Assembly: GCF_030445035.2 (NCBI RefSeq)
Contig: NC_080698.1
Coordinates: 24,273,294 to 24,337,293 of the forward strand
Direction: 5' to 3'
DNA from: Dasypus novemcinctus
Taxonomy: Eukaryota > Chordata > Mammalia > Cingulata > Dasypodidae
Length of the DNA: 64,000 nucleotides
The notes under the pieces are model-generated. The model was not told the origin of the DNA. It did no database searches and worked only from the letters and a program-made list of their open reading frames with translations. The translations under genes and the position numbers were made by a program. Within the stretch, counting starts at the first letter, position 1. Each line of letters opens with the position of its first letter. Below are positions 13,015-25,262 of the stretch, piece by piece.

Positions 13015-13176
13015 CATGGTTTGGTGTGGTAATGAAATATCACAGTATCAACTTTGGTGAGCATTTCTGGTTAGAGAAAAAACTTTTTTTGGAAGTGTTG
13101 TGCTAACTGAGGTATATTTTATAGATAAACTGTTCCCTTATTTTAAACCTTTAGTGCTCTCAATAAGCAATTGTTT

Positions 13177-14389
13177 CAGGAGAAAATCTTGGAAACCACA
13201 TATCCAAAAAAGGTTTAATATGCAGAATATATAAAGAAATCCTTCAACTTAACAACAGAAAGATGAACAAACGAATTTAAAAATGGGCAAAAGACTTGAA
13301 CAGACATCTCTCCAAAGAAGATATACAAATGGCCAGAAAACACATGAAAAAATACTCAACATCATTGGCCATCAGGAAAATGCAAACCAAAACCACAATG
13401 AGATAACCATTTCACACCCATTAACAAGGATGCTATTAAAAAACAGAAAATTACAAATGTTAGAGAAGATGTAGAGAAATAGGAATACTCATTCATTGTT
13501 GGAGTAATATAAAATGGTGCAGTCACTGTGGAAGGCAATTTGATGGTTACTCAGATAGCCAAGTTTAGAACTACTCTATGACCTGGCAATCCCACTACTA
13601 GGTATATACCCAAAAGAATTGAAAGCAGGAACTCAAACAGATATTTCCACCAATGTTCCTAGTGGCATTATTCACAATTGCCAAAAGATGGAAGCAACCC
13701 ATCAACCAATGAATGGATAAATAAAACATTGTATAAACATAGACTGGAATATTATTTAGCCTATAAAGGAATGAAGTCCATGGATGAAACTTGAAGACAT
13801 CATGTTAAATGAAATGAGCCAGATACAAAAAGAACACTGTTGTATGAACTCACTGGTTTGACACAATTAGAATAAGCAAACTAATAGAGTCAAAATCTAG
13901 AACATAGGTTAGCAGGGGAGATTAGGGATAGGGAATAGGAAGTTAAGGCTTAACTTCCTACTTGTAATGATGAAACTGTCTAGGTGATGAATAATGGTGA
14001 TGGTAGTAGAACATTGTGAAAACAATAATTAGTACTGAAATGTATATCTAAATATTATTCAAAGGCAAAATGCTAGATTTTATATTTGGTAACAAAGTGA
14101 AATTTTTAAAAAAATTCATGGAACTAAACTACATAGAGAACCCTAAGTTAAACCATGGACATTAGTTTATTGTACAATTATAAAAATGTGCTATCATCAA
14201 CAAATGTTCTACTCCAATGCAAGGTATTAGTGGTAGAGTGTTGTATGGGAATCTTGTATGAGTTTTCTCTAAACCCACATCTCTCTAACAAAGAAAAAAG
14301 AGAAAAGAGAGAGAAACATAAAAGGGATAATCATCAGCATGACTGAAAGAAATAAAAAAATATATTGCCTTCTTGAAAAAAAGGAAAAA
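13177..14389 (+). mobile_element. 5'-truncated L1 with target-site duplication
   Basis: L1 sequence from the distal part of ORF2 through the 3' UTR ends in an A-rich tail (about 14,375-14,390). Perfect 12-bp flanking duplications AAGCAATTGTTT (13,165-13,176 and 14,390-14,401) mark it as one 5'-truncated retrotransposition. The coding part (around 13,283-13,800) includes a block encoding [17 protein letters not shown] residues but has frame breaks. Confidence 0.92.
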
Positions 14390-14492
14390 AAGCAATTGTT
14401 TTGACCTTCTGTACCACCAGTGTTTATAAATTTTCCATTTAATGTTCAGTACACGCAATTAGTCTTGGTTGATTAGTTATATGAGTTTTGTT

Positions 14493-14493
<1 letters not shown>

Positions 14494-14531
<38 letters not shown>
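14494..14531. repeat. (TG)n microsatellite
   Basis: An almost pure TG dinucleotide run of about 38 bp is followed by a G-rich and GA-rich patch (GGAGGTGGGGGAGAGAGAGA). Confidence 0.97.
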
Positions 14532-14532
<1 letters not shown>

Positions 14533-15084
14533 AGGTGGGGGAGAGAGAGATTTCATAAAGAACAACAGCACCCTCTTCTGGAAGACATTTGAGGCTGTAA
14601 TGAAAATATTCTGACAATCTCCCATTTTCTAACAATGAACACCTGAAAATTCATTAAATTTGCTACTGATTAAAGCACAACCCAAGTAACTTAATTATAC
14701 TGTACATTTCAGAAACATTGATAAGTGCTGGAGTCAAAAACACTACATTGTTAAATGTTACCCACTGGGAATATGTGTTTGGCTTGTGAAAAAGGAAAAA
14801 AAAACTGCTTCTATATTCCTCAGAATGAATGTCCCCAATGACTTTAATGCAAATGCAAGGAGGAAAGGAATGCAAGGACAGCCAAGGAGAACAGACTTCT
14901 GTATTTTCCTCCCAGCTGCTAGTGCTTGAAGAAAAAATGTATTCCCTTGCATGCTTTATTATCAGTCACTGACATAATTAAGCATTCTTTAATTAAATTA
15001 GATTTCTCTAGAAAATCAGGGATGTTTTAAATCAGATTCTCTCCTGTGATAGGCATTGTATGAGGCTAATCCTAGGGATGTGAT
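14532..15084. other. Unassigned sequence
   Basis: No gene or repeat was recognised between the microsatellite and the L2 fragment. Confidence 0.4.
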
Positions 15085-15290
15085 TACACTTGTTTGGTTG
15101 GTTCATCCATTCACTCATTCTGCAAATATTTAGTGAGCACCTACTGTGCTCCGGGAACTTCTAGGTTCTGGAGATACAGGGAACACAGTCAACTTCCTGA
15201 CATCATGGAGATTACATTTCTAGTATAGGATATAGGCTACAAACAACACACAAACATAAAATATGTTGGATGAAGGTAAGTTCTATGTAG
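15085..15290 (-). mobile_element. L2 3' end, antisense
   Basis: The series TTCATCCATTCACTCATTCT, AAATATTTAGTGAGCACCTA, CTGTGCTCC, GGAGATACAGGGAAC and CATGGAGATTACATTTCTAG is the reverse complement of the LINE2 3' end consensus. Confidence 0.85.
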
Positions 15291-15559
15291 AAAAATGACC
15301 CAGGGTGACAAGAATAAGAAGTATGACTGTGCAGAGGGGATAGGATATTTCCTGCAAAGTGGTCAGGAAAGTCCTCACTGATAAGTGGACATGTGAGCAG
15401 AGACCTGAGGTAAAGGAAAGCTTAAGCCTTGCGATTTTCAGGAAAAGTGCAGTCCAGCTACAAGGACTAGCATGTGCAAGCCCTCTGGGGGTGGGGCCTT
15501 GATTCACTTTAATTACTTTAAGAGCTATATATGGGCTTGGTGTGTCACAGTAGTTGAGA

Positions 15560-15790
15560 GAAGCCTGCTTGAGTTTTAGAATTCAAAAATTTGGATAAGC
15601 TGTGTATACTACCTTTTGACAAGTGATTTGAAATCTCCGGGCCTCTATTTTCTCTCCTATAAAATAGGAACAGTACAATTTCCTACTTTACAATGTTACT
15701 GTATAAAGATTGAGTGACATAGTATGGGCAAAGAGCTTAGCATACCATCTGGCACTGTATTAGGTTCAATAAATGTTAGCTATTACAAGG
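15560..15790 (+). mobile_element. MIR SINE
   Basis: It matches the MIR core and tail: CTATTTTCTCTCCTATAAAATAGGAA-like core near 15,645, then AGAGCTTAGCATACCATCTG and TTCAATAAATGTTAGCTATT. The copy is diverged, as expected for an ancient mammalian repeat. Confidence 0.85.
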
Positions 15791-16824
15791 GGAAAATGCT
15801 TCTCAGACACTTGAATTTTCTGCAACATTAACATATAGTATGGATTGTCAGTGTTGATTTGGAAATCTCTTCTAATACTAATAAAAATTGTAACATTAGT
15901 AGAAATGTTTCCTTTTCTGTGTGATATTGGGAAAGTGGCTTTCCCTCTTAGATTTTGCAAAATGAGGAAATTAAATTAAATCTGGAGTGTTCATCCTAAG
16001 GCTTCTGAGTACTGTGAGAGTTACTAACCCTGTTTTAATATCCCTGACAAATTGCTACATTTACTTCTGATAAGGATGATGAGGAACAAGACTCTCAGAT
16101 TTGCTTCGGGCTGTGTAGTCACGCTGGGGCATGGAATTCCATGGTCTCCTGCTCTGGAGTGTGGCAGGCGGGCCAAGGTACCCCCAGAATGCTCACCAAT
16201 GCTCAATTAATTCAAGAGTTGCTTTCTCCAAATTCCTGACTTCTTGAGGAGAAGGGCCCTTTCAAAGGGCCCCATGGTCCAGCTCACTCCAACTATTACT
16301 GGTCCCTTACCAGGATTAATTCTCCTTCCAACCTTTCCTTCCCATGTCCCACTTCTTCTCCTTCTACCTCTTGAGAGAAAGGCATTTTCTGCTCTCTAAG
16401 TCACCCTAAATAAGGTGCAGTGAAGTGTGAGAAGACTGGGTGAGGTGGAGGACAGCTCCTGGCCAAGGAGAAGGCAGTTGAGGAGGGCTCCACCTCCGGC
16501 CATTCCTATCACGAGGAACATATGGCCAAAAGACAGAGTCAGTCTATTTCTCATTTGCCCTCTTTCTCAAGGTCTGAAAAACTGTCCAAGTTTTGTACCC
16601 CAGGCTGCCTACGCCATACTTATTATCTTTAAACAGGATTAAACAAATACTCAAAGATTTCAGAGACAACCACCTGCCTAGAGGGAAGGGAAGGTACAGA
16701 CAGGTCTTTACGTTGATAGCTTGTAAGCAACAATTCCAGCAAAGTCTATTCCAAGAAATGCCACAATCTGTATTTCAAAATCTCCTTCCTTTTTCCTTAC
16801 AAAATATATCAGACCCATAGAACC
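15791..16824. other. Unassigned, mostly unique sequence
   Basis: Nothing was recognised. Short frames at 16,024-16,206 (minus) and 16,427-16,820 (plus) lack any domain signature. A more GC-rich patch lies at 16,440-16,510. Confidence 0.4.
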
Positions 16825-16965
16825 TTTTAATGCTGATTTTGACACTTGGAACAAGTTTTTCAATCTCTCTGAGCATCAGGCTCGGTTTGTAAAATACAAT
16901 ACGGGTGGTGATGATTACCCTGCAGGGTGCCTGGCAAACAGTAAGCCTTCAGGATCAGAGATTAT
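16825..16965 (+). mobile_element. MIR fragment
   Basis: The blocks GACACTTGGAACAAGTTTTT, CAATCTCTCTGAGCATCAG and GGTGCCTGGCAAACAGTAAG follow the MIR consensus order. Confidence 0.75.
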
Positions 16966-19058
16966 GATCAAGATAAGGGCGAAGTTAGATGAAAGTAGCC
17001 TAGGAGTTACTTAGATTTTAAAATGATTTTTAGCGGAAAAACAGCATGTCGATTTTAGAAAGATACAAGGGGGTATGACACAGAAAATATAAAAAATGAG
17101 CATGAAGAAATTTACAGAATGAGAAGTTATTTCGGATGTTACATAATCAAGATGTAATTTAAAAATTAATCACACAGATAGCGATCAGTCCTCATTTGCT
17201 CCTCTCAAAATTTTTGTGTGTCTTCTTTATCTTTCTCTTTGGGGAATTCTTACTGGGGAAAAAATCTGTGATGGAAACTCTTTGAGTCAGTGACAACAGA
17301 GGACATGTGAAATGGACGCTGTGCAATATTAAAATTGAGACTAAAATCTATTGTGCTAATTAGTTATTAGAATCTTTGCATAATTATAATACTCAAGGGA
17401 CATTTACTGATTGCGTTAGCTGCCTCTCATGGCTCCCTAAAAAGTAACGATTGGGAGAGAATGCCATTTTGATGAGAACTAGCTCTGTGTTTGGAGTGTG
17501 GAGGTATTATGACATTGTGGAAGCATAACTATTAACTCCTTGTCTTGGTGAACTGCTTTTCAAGCTCAGTTTTGTTTTGTTTCTATCCCTATGTAATAGT
17601 TATTCCAGTTGCCATCAAATGAAGTAGAGACGGTGATAATATGCTCCCTAAAACTAACTAAATACATAACTCTAAATATTTAAAATCTAATCCACTTTAG
17701 GATTATTTCACATATTATTTTAGGTTCAGAGATCAAGAGAAGCAAAATACTAGAATGTCTATAAGAATAATTTTAATCTCTTTTATAAATAGATGGAAAA
17801 TCAGAAAAAACAAGAGATAATATTTCTAGCTATCAGAATAAAAAAATAAAATAGGTGATAAAAATTTGTATGGATGAGGCTACATAGACAAAATTGTTGG
17901 TAGTATAAGACTTTTGTGGTGATAGCACACTTACCCTCTGCCGCAGCAATTCCAATGCAAGAATTTTTATTCTATCAAATTCTTATATAAATCTTCAAGC
18001 TATATGGGCAAGGATGTTAACTGTAGCTTGTAACTACAGCAACAAACAATGGAAACAATATAAATGGCTCCTTATATGGGATTATGAATTAGACATCTAC
18101 ACATGTGGTAACAGATAACATTTTTGCAATATTAGCTATTTTGGGTTTTGTTGTTGTTGTTGTTGTTGTTCTGTTTGAAGTTTTTTTCATTTGGTGTATT
18201 GCACACCTTGCTTCAGGAGACAAATTGCACAGCAAAATGCAAATAAAAAAGTAGTGAATGCTTGGCTTTTGAATTTTGAAAGCCTAGACTCTGACATAAA
18301 CAAAAGATTTGGAAACATGCAGTAAATAAGAGATTATTTATCTATCTGCCCCCATAGATAAAAATTCCCTGGGCTGGGAGAAGAGAAAGAGTTAGAAGGG
18401 AAGCTTGAATGTACCCCAGAAAGAAGCATCCCATTTAAGGCTGAATCAAGGGCTGAGAGGTAATAAAAATTTCAGATAAGTTTTCAGAGACTGAGAGAAA
18501 AGAAAACTTGCTTTTTAAATAGATTTCTGGAAAATAGCAAAACTCATGATTTCACCAGTATCCTAGCATGGTGCTGAAAGGACAGAGTAGAACTAGTTGT
18601 ATTGTGTATAACTAAAAGATGGGTCTGAGGTAGCCTGTCAGACTCTCCCCAAATTCCATCACGTCTCAGTAATCCCGTTTCTGAGAGCAACATAAATATA
18701 GCAAGGAGATCCACAAGACCCAACAGAACTAGAATGGGAGCCAGAGATGATCTGTATAGACCCATATGTTTCATTTATTGAGGACAAAGGTACAATATAT
18801 ATCTCTGTGAAAGACAGTACAGAAAAATGACAAGATGCCATGTCTATGTTCCATGATCGCTGTTCTGCAGAAGCCTGGTGGTACTCAGATAAATGCCACA
18901 GAAATGCAGGAAGATCCAGAATTGACAGAGATTAAGCTTTGTCCACCCAGGGAAATAGAATACTGGGATAAAATTAAGTTGACTTTAAGAAAAATAAGGG
19001 AAATTAAATGTCTTCCATACTGGATTTAGCGGAATGACATGGTCCCTCATTTCATATA
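16966..19058. other. Unassigned sequence with a (GTT)n run
   Basis: About 2 kb without a recognised gene. A GTT trinucleotide run lies at about 18,147-18,171. The stretch 18,540-18,960 has short frames on both strands without recognisable motifs and could be a decayed repeat. Confidence 0.4.
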
Positions 19059-19310
19059 CCATGGAATAATACATATGTATAACAAATAATGAGGCAAATA
19101 AATATACTCTGATGTGAAAGATCCATAAGATAAATTTTAAATTAAATGAAAGGCAAGGCAAAGAACAATTTGAATAGTATGCACCATTTGCATAAAAATG
19201 TTTTATGTTCTAAATGGTCAAAGAATATGGAAGAAGTGATTAACTGTGATTTCCTCTAGAGAATGAGAATTATCTCGTTTTATGAAGATTCCTTTTTAAC
19301 CAAGAGCATG
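19059..19310 (+). mobile_element. Ancient L1M 3' UTR fragment
   Basis: The sequence AAGATCCATAAGATAAATTT followed by AATAGTATGCACCATTTGCA resembles the 3' UTR of old L1M/L1ME elements. It is diverged, so the boundaries are approximate. Confidence 0.55.
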
Positions 19311-20394
19311 TATTTCTTTTATAAAACATAATAGACCTTCTTGTCCATATGCCATGTTTGTAATCTATTACATTGAATTAGAATTCCATTTATGTAGCAT
19401 TTATTTCTATAATCTGAGAAAGAGAATGAACATGTCTGGCATACATTTTGGGTGTAGCATTAAATCCATCCAAAAGAATTAAGACAGACTTCTATCAGTT
19501 ACAAAGGGTGTTGCTGTGTGCCTTTAAGAAACTTAAAGGGACAGCTTTCCCTGGCAAATTCAAACTCATCTTCAGCATCAACTAACTTCTGTATCAGCTT
19601 TGTGGCAGTTTTCAGCTGCAGCCTCCCCTGCAGAGTTTGTACTTGCCACCATTGCATGAGCCAATTCTTTATAATAAAAATCTTTAATATGTAAACATAA
19701 ATATAAGAAATATATTTATATATAAAAAAGAACCTTAGAAGGAGGAAAACTTCCCACTATCTTCTCTGCAAAAGTGGGCAAGCTGATTTTCTCAATAAAA
19801 AGTTACAGAAGACTTCCCTAAAAATGTATTTAATTTCCAGAGCAACAACAAATGATTTGAAGAACTAGACAAAGTCATGCACTTCCACGTGCCCTGGCAT
19901 ATGTAACACGTGCAGGTAAGGGACAAATCAGGGTATCCCCAGAATGCGGATAAGAATGGCTCCCTTCAAAGTCATCTAATAATCGTTCCAAGTCACTGAC
20001 AATATTTAGTCGTTCCTTTTTGGAATGTCTTTCAGAGTTTATGGCCCGCTCTTTTGAATGTCCTCACAGGTGCCAGATACCCATTTGAGGGTGGATTTAA
20101 ATTCTGAAAGCAGCAAAAAAGGCCATTTAGATTCAAGTATGGTAAATAAGGTAGTAATTTGGTTCAAATAATAAATTTAAAGTAAGAAATGCAGTGAAAC
20201 CATAAAACAACATGATTATTCTTTAAGTTCTGAAGGAATTAATGCTATATCCACCAAAAGAAACTCTCAAATGTTATAAATAACTGCAGCCAACCTCCAA
20301 GGGTCAGGTGGAGACAAGTGCACGGAGGGATGCACAAACACTGGTCCGGTACAAATGGTCTAGGTTGCCTAGCTGAATTTAGAGGTCATAGTCA
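19311..20394. other. Unassigned sequence
   Basis: No gene, RNA or clear repeat family was recognised. Confidence 0.4.
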
Positions 20395-20625
20395 CCAGCT
20401 GGACTCAAAGTCAGGTGATTGCATGCTTTGTGGCAATGCTCCAAAATGTGTTCATCAACTGTAACTCACTGTTCATCAACTCCACACTAATGGAGGGTGT
20501 TGTTAATGTGGGAAAGTGTAGGAGGGATAGGGAGCAGGGCATATGGGTATCCACTATATTTTTAATGTTACATTTAAGTAATCTAAGTGTCTTTTAAAAA
20601 AATAAAGTATAAAAAAAGTCAGGAG
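20395..20625 (+). mobile_element. Lineage-specific L1 3' tail
   Basis: This short tail shares GTGGCAATGCTCCAAAATGT and GTTCATCAACTG with the element at 60,105-60,365. It has the same order of GGGTGTTGTTAATGTGGGAA, GCAGGGCATATGGGTATC and a terminal AATAAAGTATAAAAAAAG. It is a 3'-end fragment of a later L1 subfamily, heavily 5'-truncated. Confidence 0.75.
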
Positions 20626-21189
20626 ATTGGACCTAAGGCCGGTTGTTCTATGACAAACCTACTCATTTCTCTGGGTTTCTATTCATTTATTAGCATAAAG
20701 TAGTTGGACTAGATCAGAGATTAGAAACTCAAATGTTAACAGTGGCCAGGCAAGAAATACAAGTGGGGGCAGCTCTGTGTACGTTGGGTGAAGATGTAGT
20801 GAACGTGAGTGAATGTGTCCCTATGTAAAGAGGGTAACCTTATTCAGCTCCAGCTGTTTGTTGCAAAGTGGGACCCAGTATTACCCAATAGAAAAACTTT
20901 TTCAGTGGGATAACTGCAAAAGTGAATTATCATGAGAAGTAGATACCCTATTTTCAAATGTTTGTTCCATTTCTTAAAAACAATGTATGAGCCAAAGAAA
21001 ATACTCCTGTCAGCCAGTTGGGCCCTCGGTTTGTCATCTCTCACTTACAAAGTCTCTTAGATTCTTTCAACCCTTACATTTTCTGGAATACTGAGGCAAA
21101 AGTTTAATGCCCTTTCCATATATTTTTTCCAAGACTTTAAGTGCTTACTGTCTGCTGAAACTATGTATATGTAGCATATCATATATACT

Positions 21190-21620
21190 GTCATTTAGTC
21201 TTTGTTCCAATTAAAATTGCCACATAACAAACCATTCAAAACCTAGCAATCATTTAGTTAGCTCATGAATTTGGGGCAGAATTCAACAGAGGTTTGTGTC
21301 TATCTCATGTGGCATCAGTTGGGGTAGTTTGGGCAGGAGACTCATTTCCAAGATGTCTCATTTGCACTGCTGGCAAGGTGGTGCTGGCAGCCAGCTGGGA
21401 GCTCAGCCCTACTCAGAGAGAGTGGTCTCAGTCCCCTTCCATGAACTTCTCACCACGGTGGCCAAGAGATAGGGAGTAAGTGCTACCACTTTCCTAAGGG
21501 CTCAGAAACTGGTACAGTGTATTCTAGTGGTGAAGCAGTCACATTCCAGATTAAATAGGAGAGACATGGACTGCACTTCTTAATGGGAGAAGTGTCAAAG
21601 AATTTGGGCTCCATGTTTTA
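21190..21620 (+). repeat. Ancient interspersed repeat, family not assigned
   Basis: The order AATTAAAATTGCCACATAAC, CATTTAGTTAGCTCATGAAT, CATTTCCAAGATGTCTCATT and CTGGCAAGGTGGTGCTGGCA matches a repeat widespread in mammals that I recognise but cannot name confidently (LTR or DNA-transposon derived). It is not coding. Confidence 0.55.
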
Positions 21621-22018
21621 ACACTGCCACATCTTCAAACAGTACATATGCGATGTACTGGCTATTAATATATCTCACTATTACTGACAAGGGCATGGAG
21701 CAAAGAGAGATTATGTAATTTACTCATATTCACACAGCTATTACATGTCATCTAAAACCTGAGACAAGATGTTTCTGTCTCCAGACTTTAAGTGCATGGT
21801 GTCTGCTGAAACACTCTTTCTTGTGATTAAATGTATATAAAATTCCATATCATTCACAATTTATAGTCTGCATTTGCTGCTGCTTGAGGGTAAAAGTCTC
21901 AGGGGTTCCATAAATTGAGAAACATATAGGTAGGGATTTTATCTGATAGTGAGTAGATGAAAGTGTAAAGGGGCTCAGTAATTTGTGGAATAATTTTTTA
22001 AAAAGATAAGCAGTTAAG

Positions 22019-22401
22019 GGAAGCAGCTGTGGCTCAATCAGTTGGGCTCCCATCCACTGTATGGGAGGCCCTGGGTTCACGTCCTGGGGCCTCCTAGTGG
22101 AGGCAGGCTCGCCCGCATGCTATGGAGAGCCGCTGGCCTGCAAGTGCTGAGGAGAGCTGCCCAGGCAGCAAATGCTGCAGAGAGCTGACTCAGCAAGGTG
22201 ACACAACAAAAAAGGAAGACAAGCAAAAACACAGAAAAGTGTGCTGCAAATGGACACAGAGAGCAGACAGCAAGCAAGCCACAAGGGGGGAGGGGAAATT
22301 AAATAAATAAATACAGACACAGAAGAACGCACAGCAAATGGACACAGAGAGCAGACAGCATGCAAAAAGCCACGGGAGGTGGGGATAAAATTTAAAAATA
22401 T
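22019..22401 (+). mobile_element. DAS-type SINE with tandemly extended body
   Basis: A tRNA-like head (GGAAGCAGCTGTGGCTCAAT, then GGGTTCACGTCC as B box) is followed by the armadillo SINE body. A perfect 19-bp duplication AAAAAGATAAGCAGTTAAG flanks it (22,000-22,018 and 22,402-22,420). The segment with ACACAGAGAGCAGACAGCA occurs twice (about 22,254 and 22,341), so the distal body and tail are partly duplicated inside one insertion. Confidence 0.95.
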
Positions 22402-22420
22402 AAAAAGATAAGCAGTTAAG

Positions 22421-23084
22421 TGATCAATGTGATGTGTGGATTTCAACAAAATATTAAGTAATCAAAAGGTCACTCTTACCTCTAAGCTTTTTAGCAAAAA
22501 CATTCAATATAGAGTTGAATGCAGTGAAGAAAGTGTTCCAAGTAAAAAGTAATTTTATTGTAAGTCCAAATGACTCCTGTCAGCCCATAGCAGAAGTATG
22601 TATGGTGTTTCTTTGAGTCTCCAGACAGAATGCTAAGCAGGGTCTAGTATTTTGTGTGTGCCAGCAGTGGTATTGATATTTCAACATGAAACTCTATGAG
22701 GATACCATAGGGTTATCTGTTTTCTGTTGCTCTCCAACAGAAAACATAAAAATATTTGAAGATTGAATACAGTGTGAAGCACATTACTGGCTTTTTGACC
22801 AAATTTCTTCATACAAGGAAGACACTTGGGTAATTCAAACCCATAGAAATAATTTAAATGTGTTTTTACATATACCATGTAAAAAGTTTGGTTTCCAAAA
22901 AATTTTTTTAACTTTGAAATTTATTCTTTTTGTTTAAAAAATAAAGAAATAAAAACTCTCATTCCTCTCTAATCCAAAAAAGAAATTTAAGGATTATTCT
23001 TATTTTCTAATCAATAATAAAAAATCCTTTGCTTCCATAATACTTAATACACTAGAATGCAGAAAATGGCAATTTTTTTGTCCC
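22421..23084. other. Unassigned AT-rich sequence
   Basis: No gene or repeat was recognised. The stretch from 22,890 to 23,060 is strongly AT-rich. Confidence 0.4.
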
Positions 23085-23520
23085 ATTCCCTACCTCCACC
23101 CCATCTCCTGGTAACCTAAATTCCAGATTCTGACTCTGAGTTTCCTTATTCTAATTGTTTCAAATCAGTGAGATCATACAATATTTGTCCTTTCATGCCT
23201 GACTTATTTCACTCAACATGATGTTTTCAAGGTTCATCCATATTGTCGCACGTATCAAAACTTCATACCTACTGTTAGGTGCATAAAATATTTATAATTG
23301 TTACATTTTCCTGTTGAATTGTCCTCTTTTTCATTTTATAAGAACCATTATCCCTTGTAACTGATTTTTACTTGAAGTCCATTTTATCTGGTATTAGTAT
23401 AGCCATTCCAGGTCTCTTTGGTTACTACTTGCATGGTATATTTTTTTCCATCCTTCCACCCTCAACCTACTTGTGTTTTTGACTTTAAGGTGAGTCTCGT
23501 AGATCAGGGCAATTTATGCA
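23085..23520 (-). mobile_element. L1 fragments, antisense
   Basis: The left part (CTGGTAACCTAAATTCCAGA, TTTCACTCAACATGATGTTT) is the complement of an L1 3' UTR/ORF2 end. The right part (ATCTGGTATTAGTATAGCCA, TTTTTCCATCC) is the complement of ORF2 RT sequence. The middle of the element is deleted, or these are two insertions. Confidence 0.75.
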
Positions 23521-24089
23521 ATCACTAGACTTTTATAACCCAAGGGGGCTGGGAACATATCTTTTGCATTTACTATTGCAACCTAATGTTTGACCCAGTA
23601 TTTGTGTGTGGGTAGAGATTCAATACACAGTTGTGGAATGGATGAATGACATACTTCATTTGTTTTAAGAAACAATATTTAGTCATAGTCCACTTAAATC
23701 CATGAAATTCACTTTATGGATTTAAATTGGATTCATCAATATTTAAGAATATGTTTTACCTCCCTTCCTTCGTTGTAGAGCAACAATGACATTAAAGCCC
23801 ATCTTTTCCAAAACGTTTTTACAGGTGAAGAAATTGAGTCTAAAAACCCAGACTCTAGCAAATCTGACCAAAAATTTCATGGATGCTACAGAAGTCCACA
23901 CCGGATTGCAAATAGAGACTTCAATTTGTTGCCCCATCCAGTAGACAAGGACTTTGCAATACTCAACAAAAAGGAAAACATGGTTATCCCTTGCCAAACC
24001 AAATACCTGCCTATATGATCCCCAAATGACCCAAGACAGAGAAGATTTACAACATAAACCAGTTCAATAATTAGTGATTTCTTTTTCTT

Positions 24090-24240
24090 TGTTTTTTTAA
24101 GCACTATTACCCTGTTATTATTTTTACTACTCTTTACATCACCTATGTGACTTAATATATTCCAACATTGATAGCATCAGGTATCTTCTGTGTTTATTAT
24201 TGTAATGCCTAGCACTTGGTAGGTATTCAATAAATTGTTA
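24090..24240 (+). mobile_element. L2 3' end
   Basis: The sequence ends GCACTTGGTAGGTATTCAAT followed by AAATTGTTA, the LINE2 3' terminus. A diverged L2-like tail (TGTGGAATGGATGAATGA) is also visible at 23,560-23,650. Confidence 0.7.
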
Positions 24241-24584
24241 ATAGGAGGAAAACAAAATCAAAATTGTGTTATAGCATCTCCATGCATCTCGTTTGTTCAG
24301 CATACTGGTTATATTTGTAGAGGCTCACCTGGGGCTGCTTCTCCACTATGAACAGGAGGTACAGTGCTTAGGGCCCACAACACTTTTAGGGACCCGCAAA
24401 GATGTTTTAATTTATTTCACAATCAAAAGGGGAAAAAATGACCATAATCCAACCTGGATTATGTTCATCTTTATACCGACACAGTTGTAAAAGAATTTTA
24501 AAATGTTTATGGGGAAAGGAGCGCATGAATGCAAAAGTGCCTGGGGCCCACAAAAGGTATAATGTTTAAGAACTGAATGGACAG

Positions 24585-25262
24585 TTCAGGGATCAAAATG
24601 GTGGTGTGAGACGACCTAGGGCTCTGACCCCTAACAGAAGCTTTAAGGAACAAACAAGAACTGGCATACCATCTTTCTCAAAGCTCCAGAATATAGTCAA
24701 AAGGTTGTAGTTACAGGGTGAGCACTGAATCAAGAAAAAAGCCAACCTAAAAATGGTAGGCTCTTCTGGTGCCCTTGTTGTCTTCTCTCTTATCTCCTCT
24801 CCAGGGCTCAGTATAGAGCTGACCTGCATTCCCACTGCAGTTCTGGGGGGAGCAGAATAACTCTCCTGCACACACTGGGTTTGTGTACACCTCTGTCAAT
24901 CTGACTGCTGGCAGTATGAAAGACTGAACTAGGACATACATCACAAGCTTATTGTCCCAGAACTTACCCTGTGCATCAAGGTAGCTCATAGAATTCTCCT
25001 ACAGAATCGGGTAGGAAAATAGTGAAATACATCAGCCTGGCACACCAGGACTATAAGGCAAGTCAATTTCTTAGGGAAAAAAGGCATTCAGATCTGTGTA
25101 AATGGTGGAATTCCTAGAGCCACACATGCATGCTCAGGATAAGGTGCACAGAAAAGACCAAAGTGGACTCTGTGTTTTTGTCTCTGGCTGTTCCCTAAAC
25201 TTATGGTTAGGAAGGCTAAGTTATTTAGAAGAGCACTCACAAGCCAGTTCTGCAAGACTGAG
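24585..25262 (+). mobile_element. Possible L1M 5' UTR
   Basis: It starts GGGATCAAAATGGTGGTGTG, resembling the 'aagatggcggcgtgag' start of old L1M 5' UTRs. It sits upstream of an LTR and then L1 ORF2 sequence on the same strand. The body itself is unassigned. An L1 5' UTR split by the LTR is the simplest reading but is not proven. Confidence 0.45.

Noticed and set aside
22019..22080. tRNA gene candidates (A and B box sequences at many sites)
   Set aside because: The heads are tRNA-like but cannot fold as functional tRNAs with proper ends. Each belongs to a SINE with an A-rich tail and flanking duplication.
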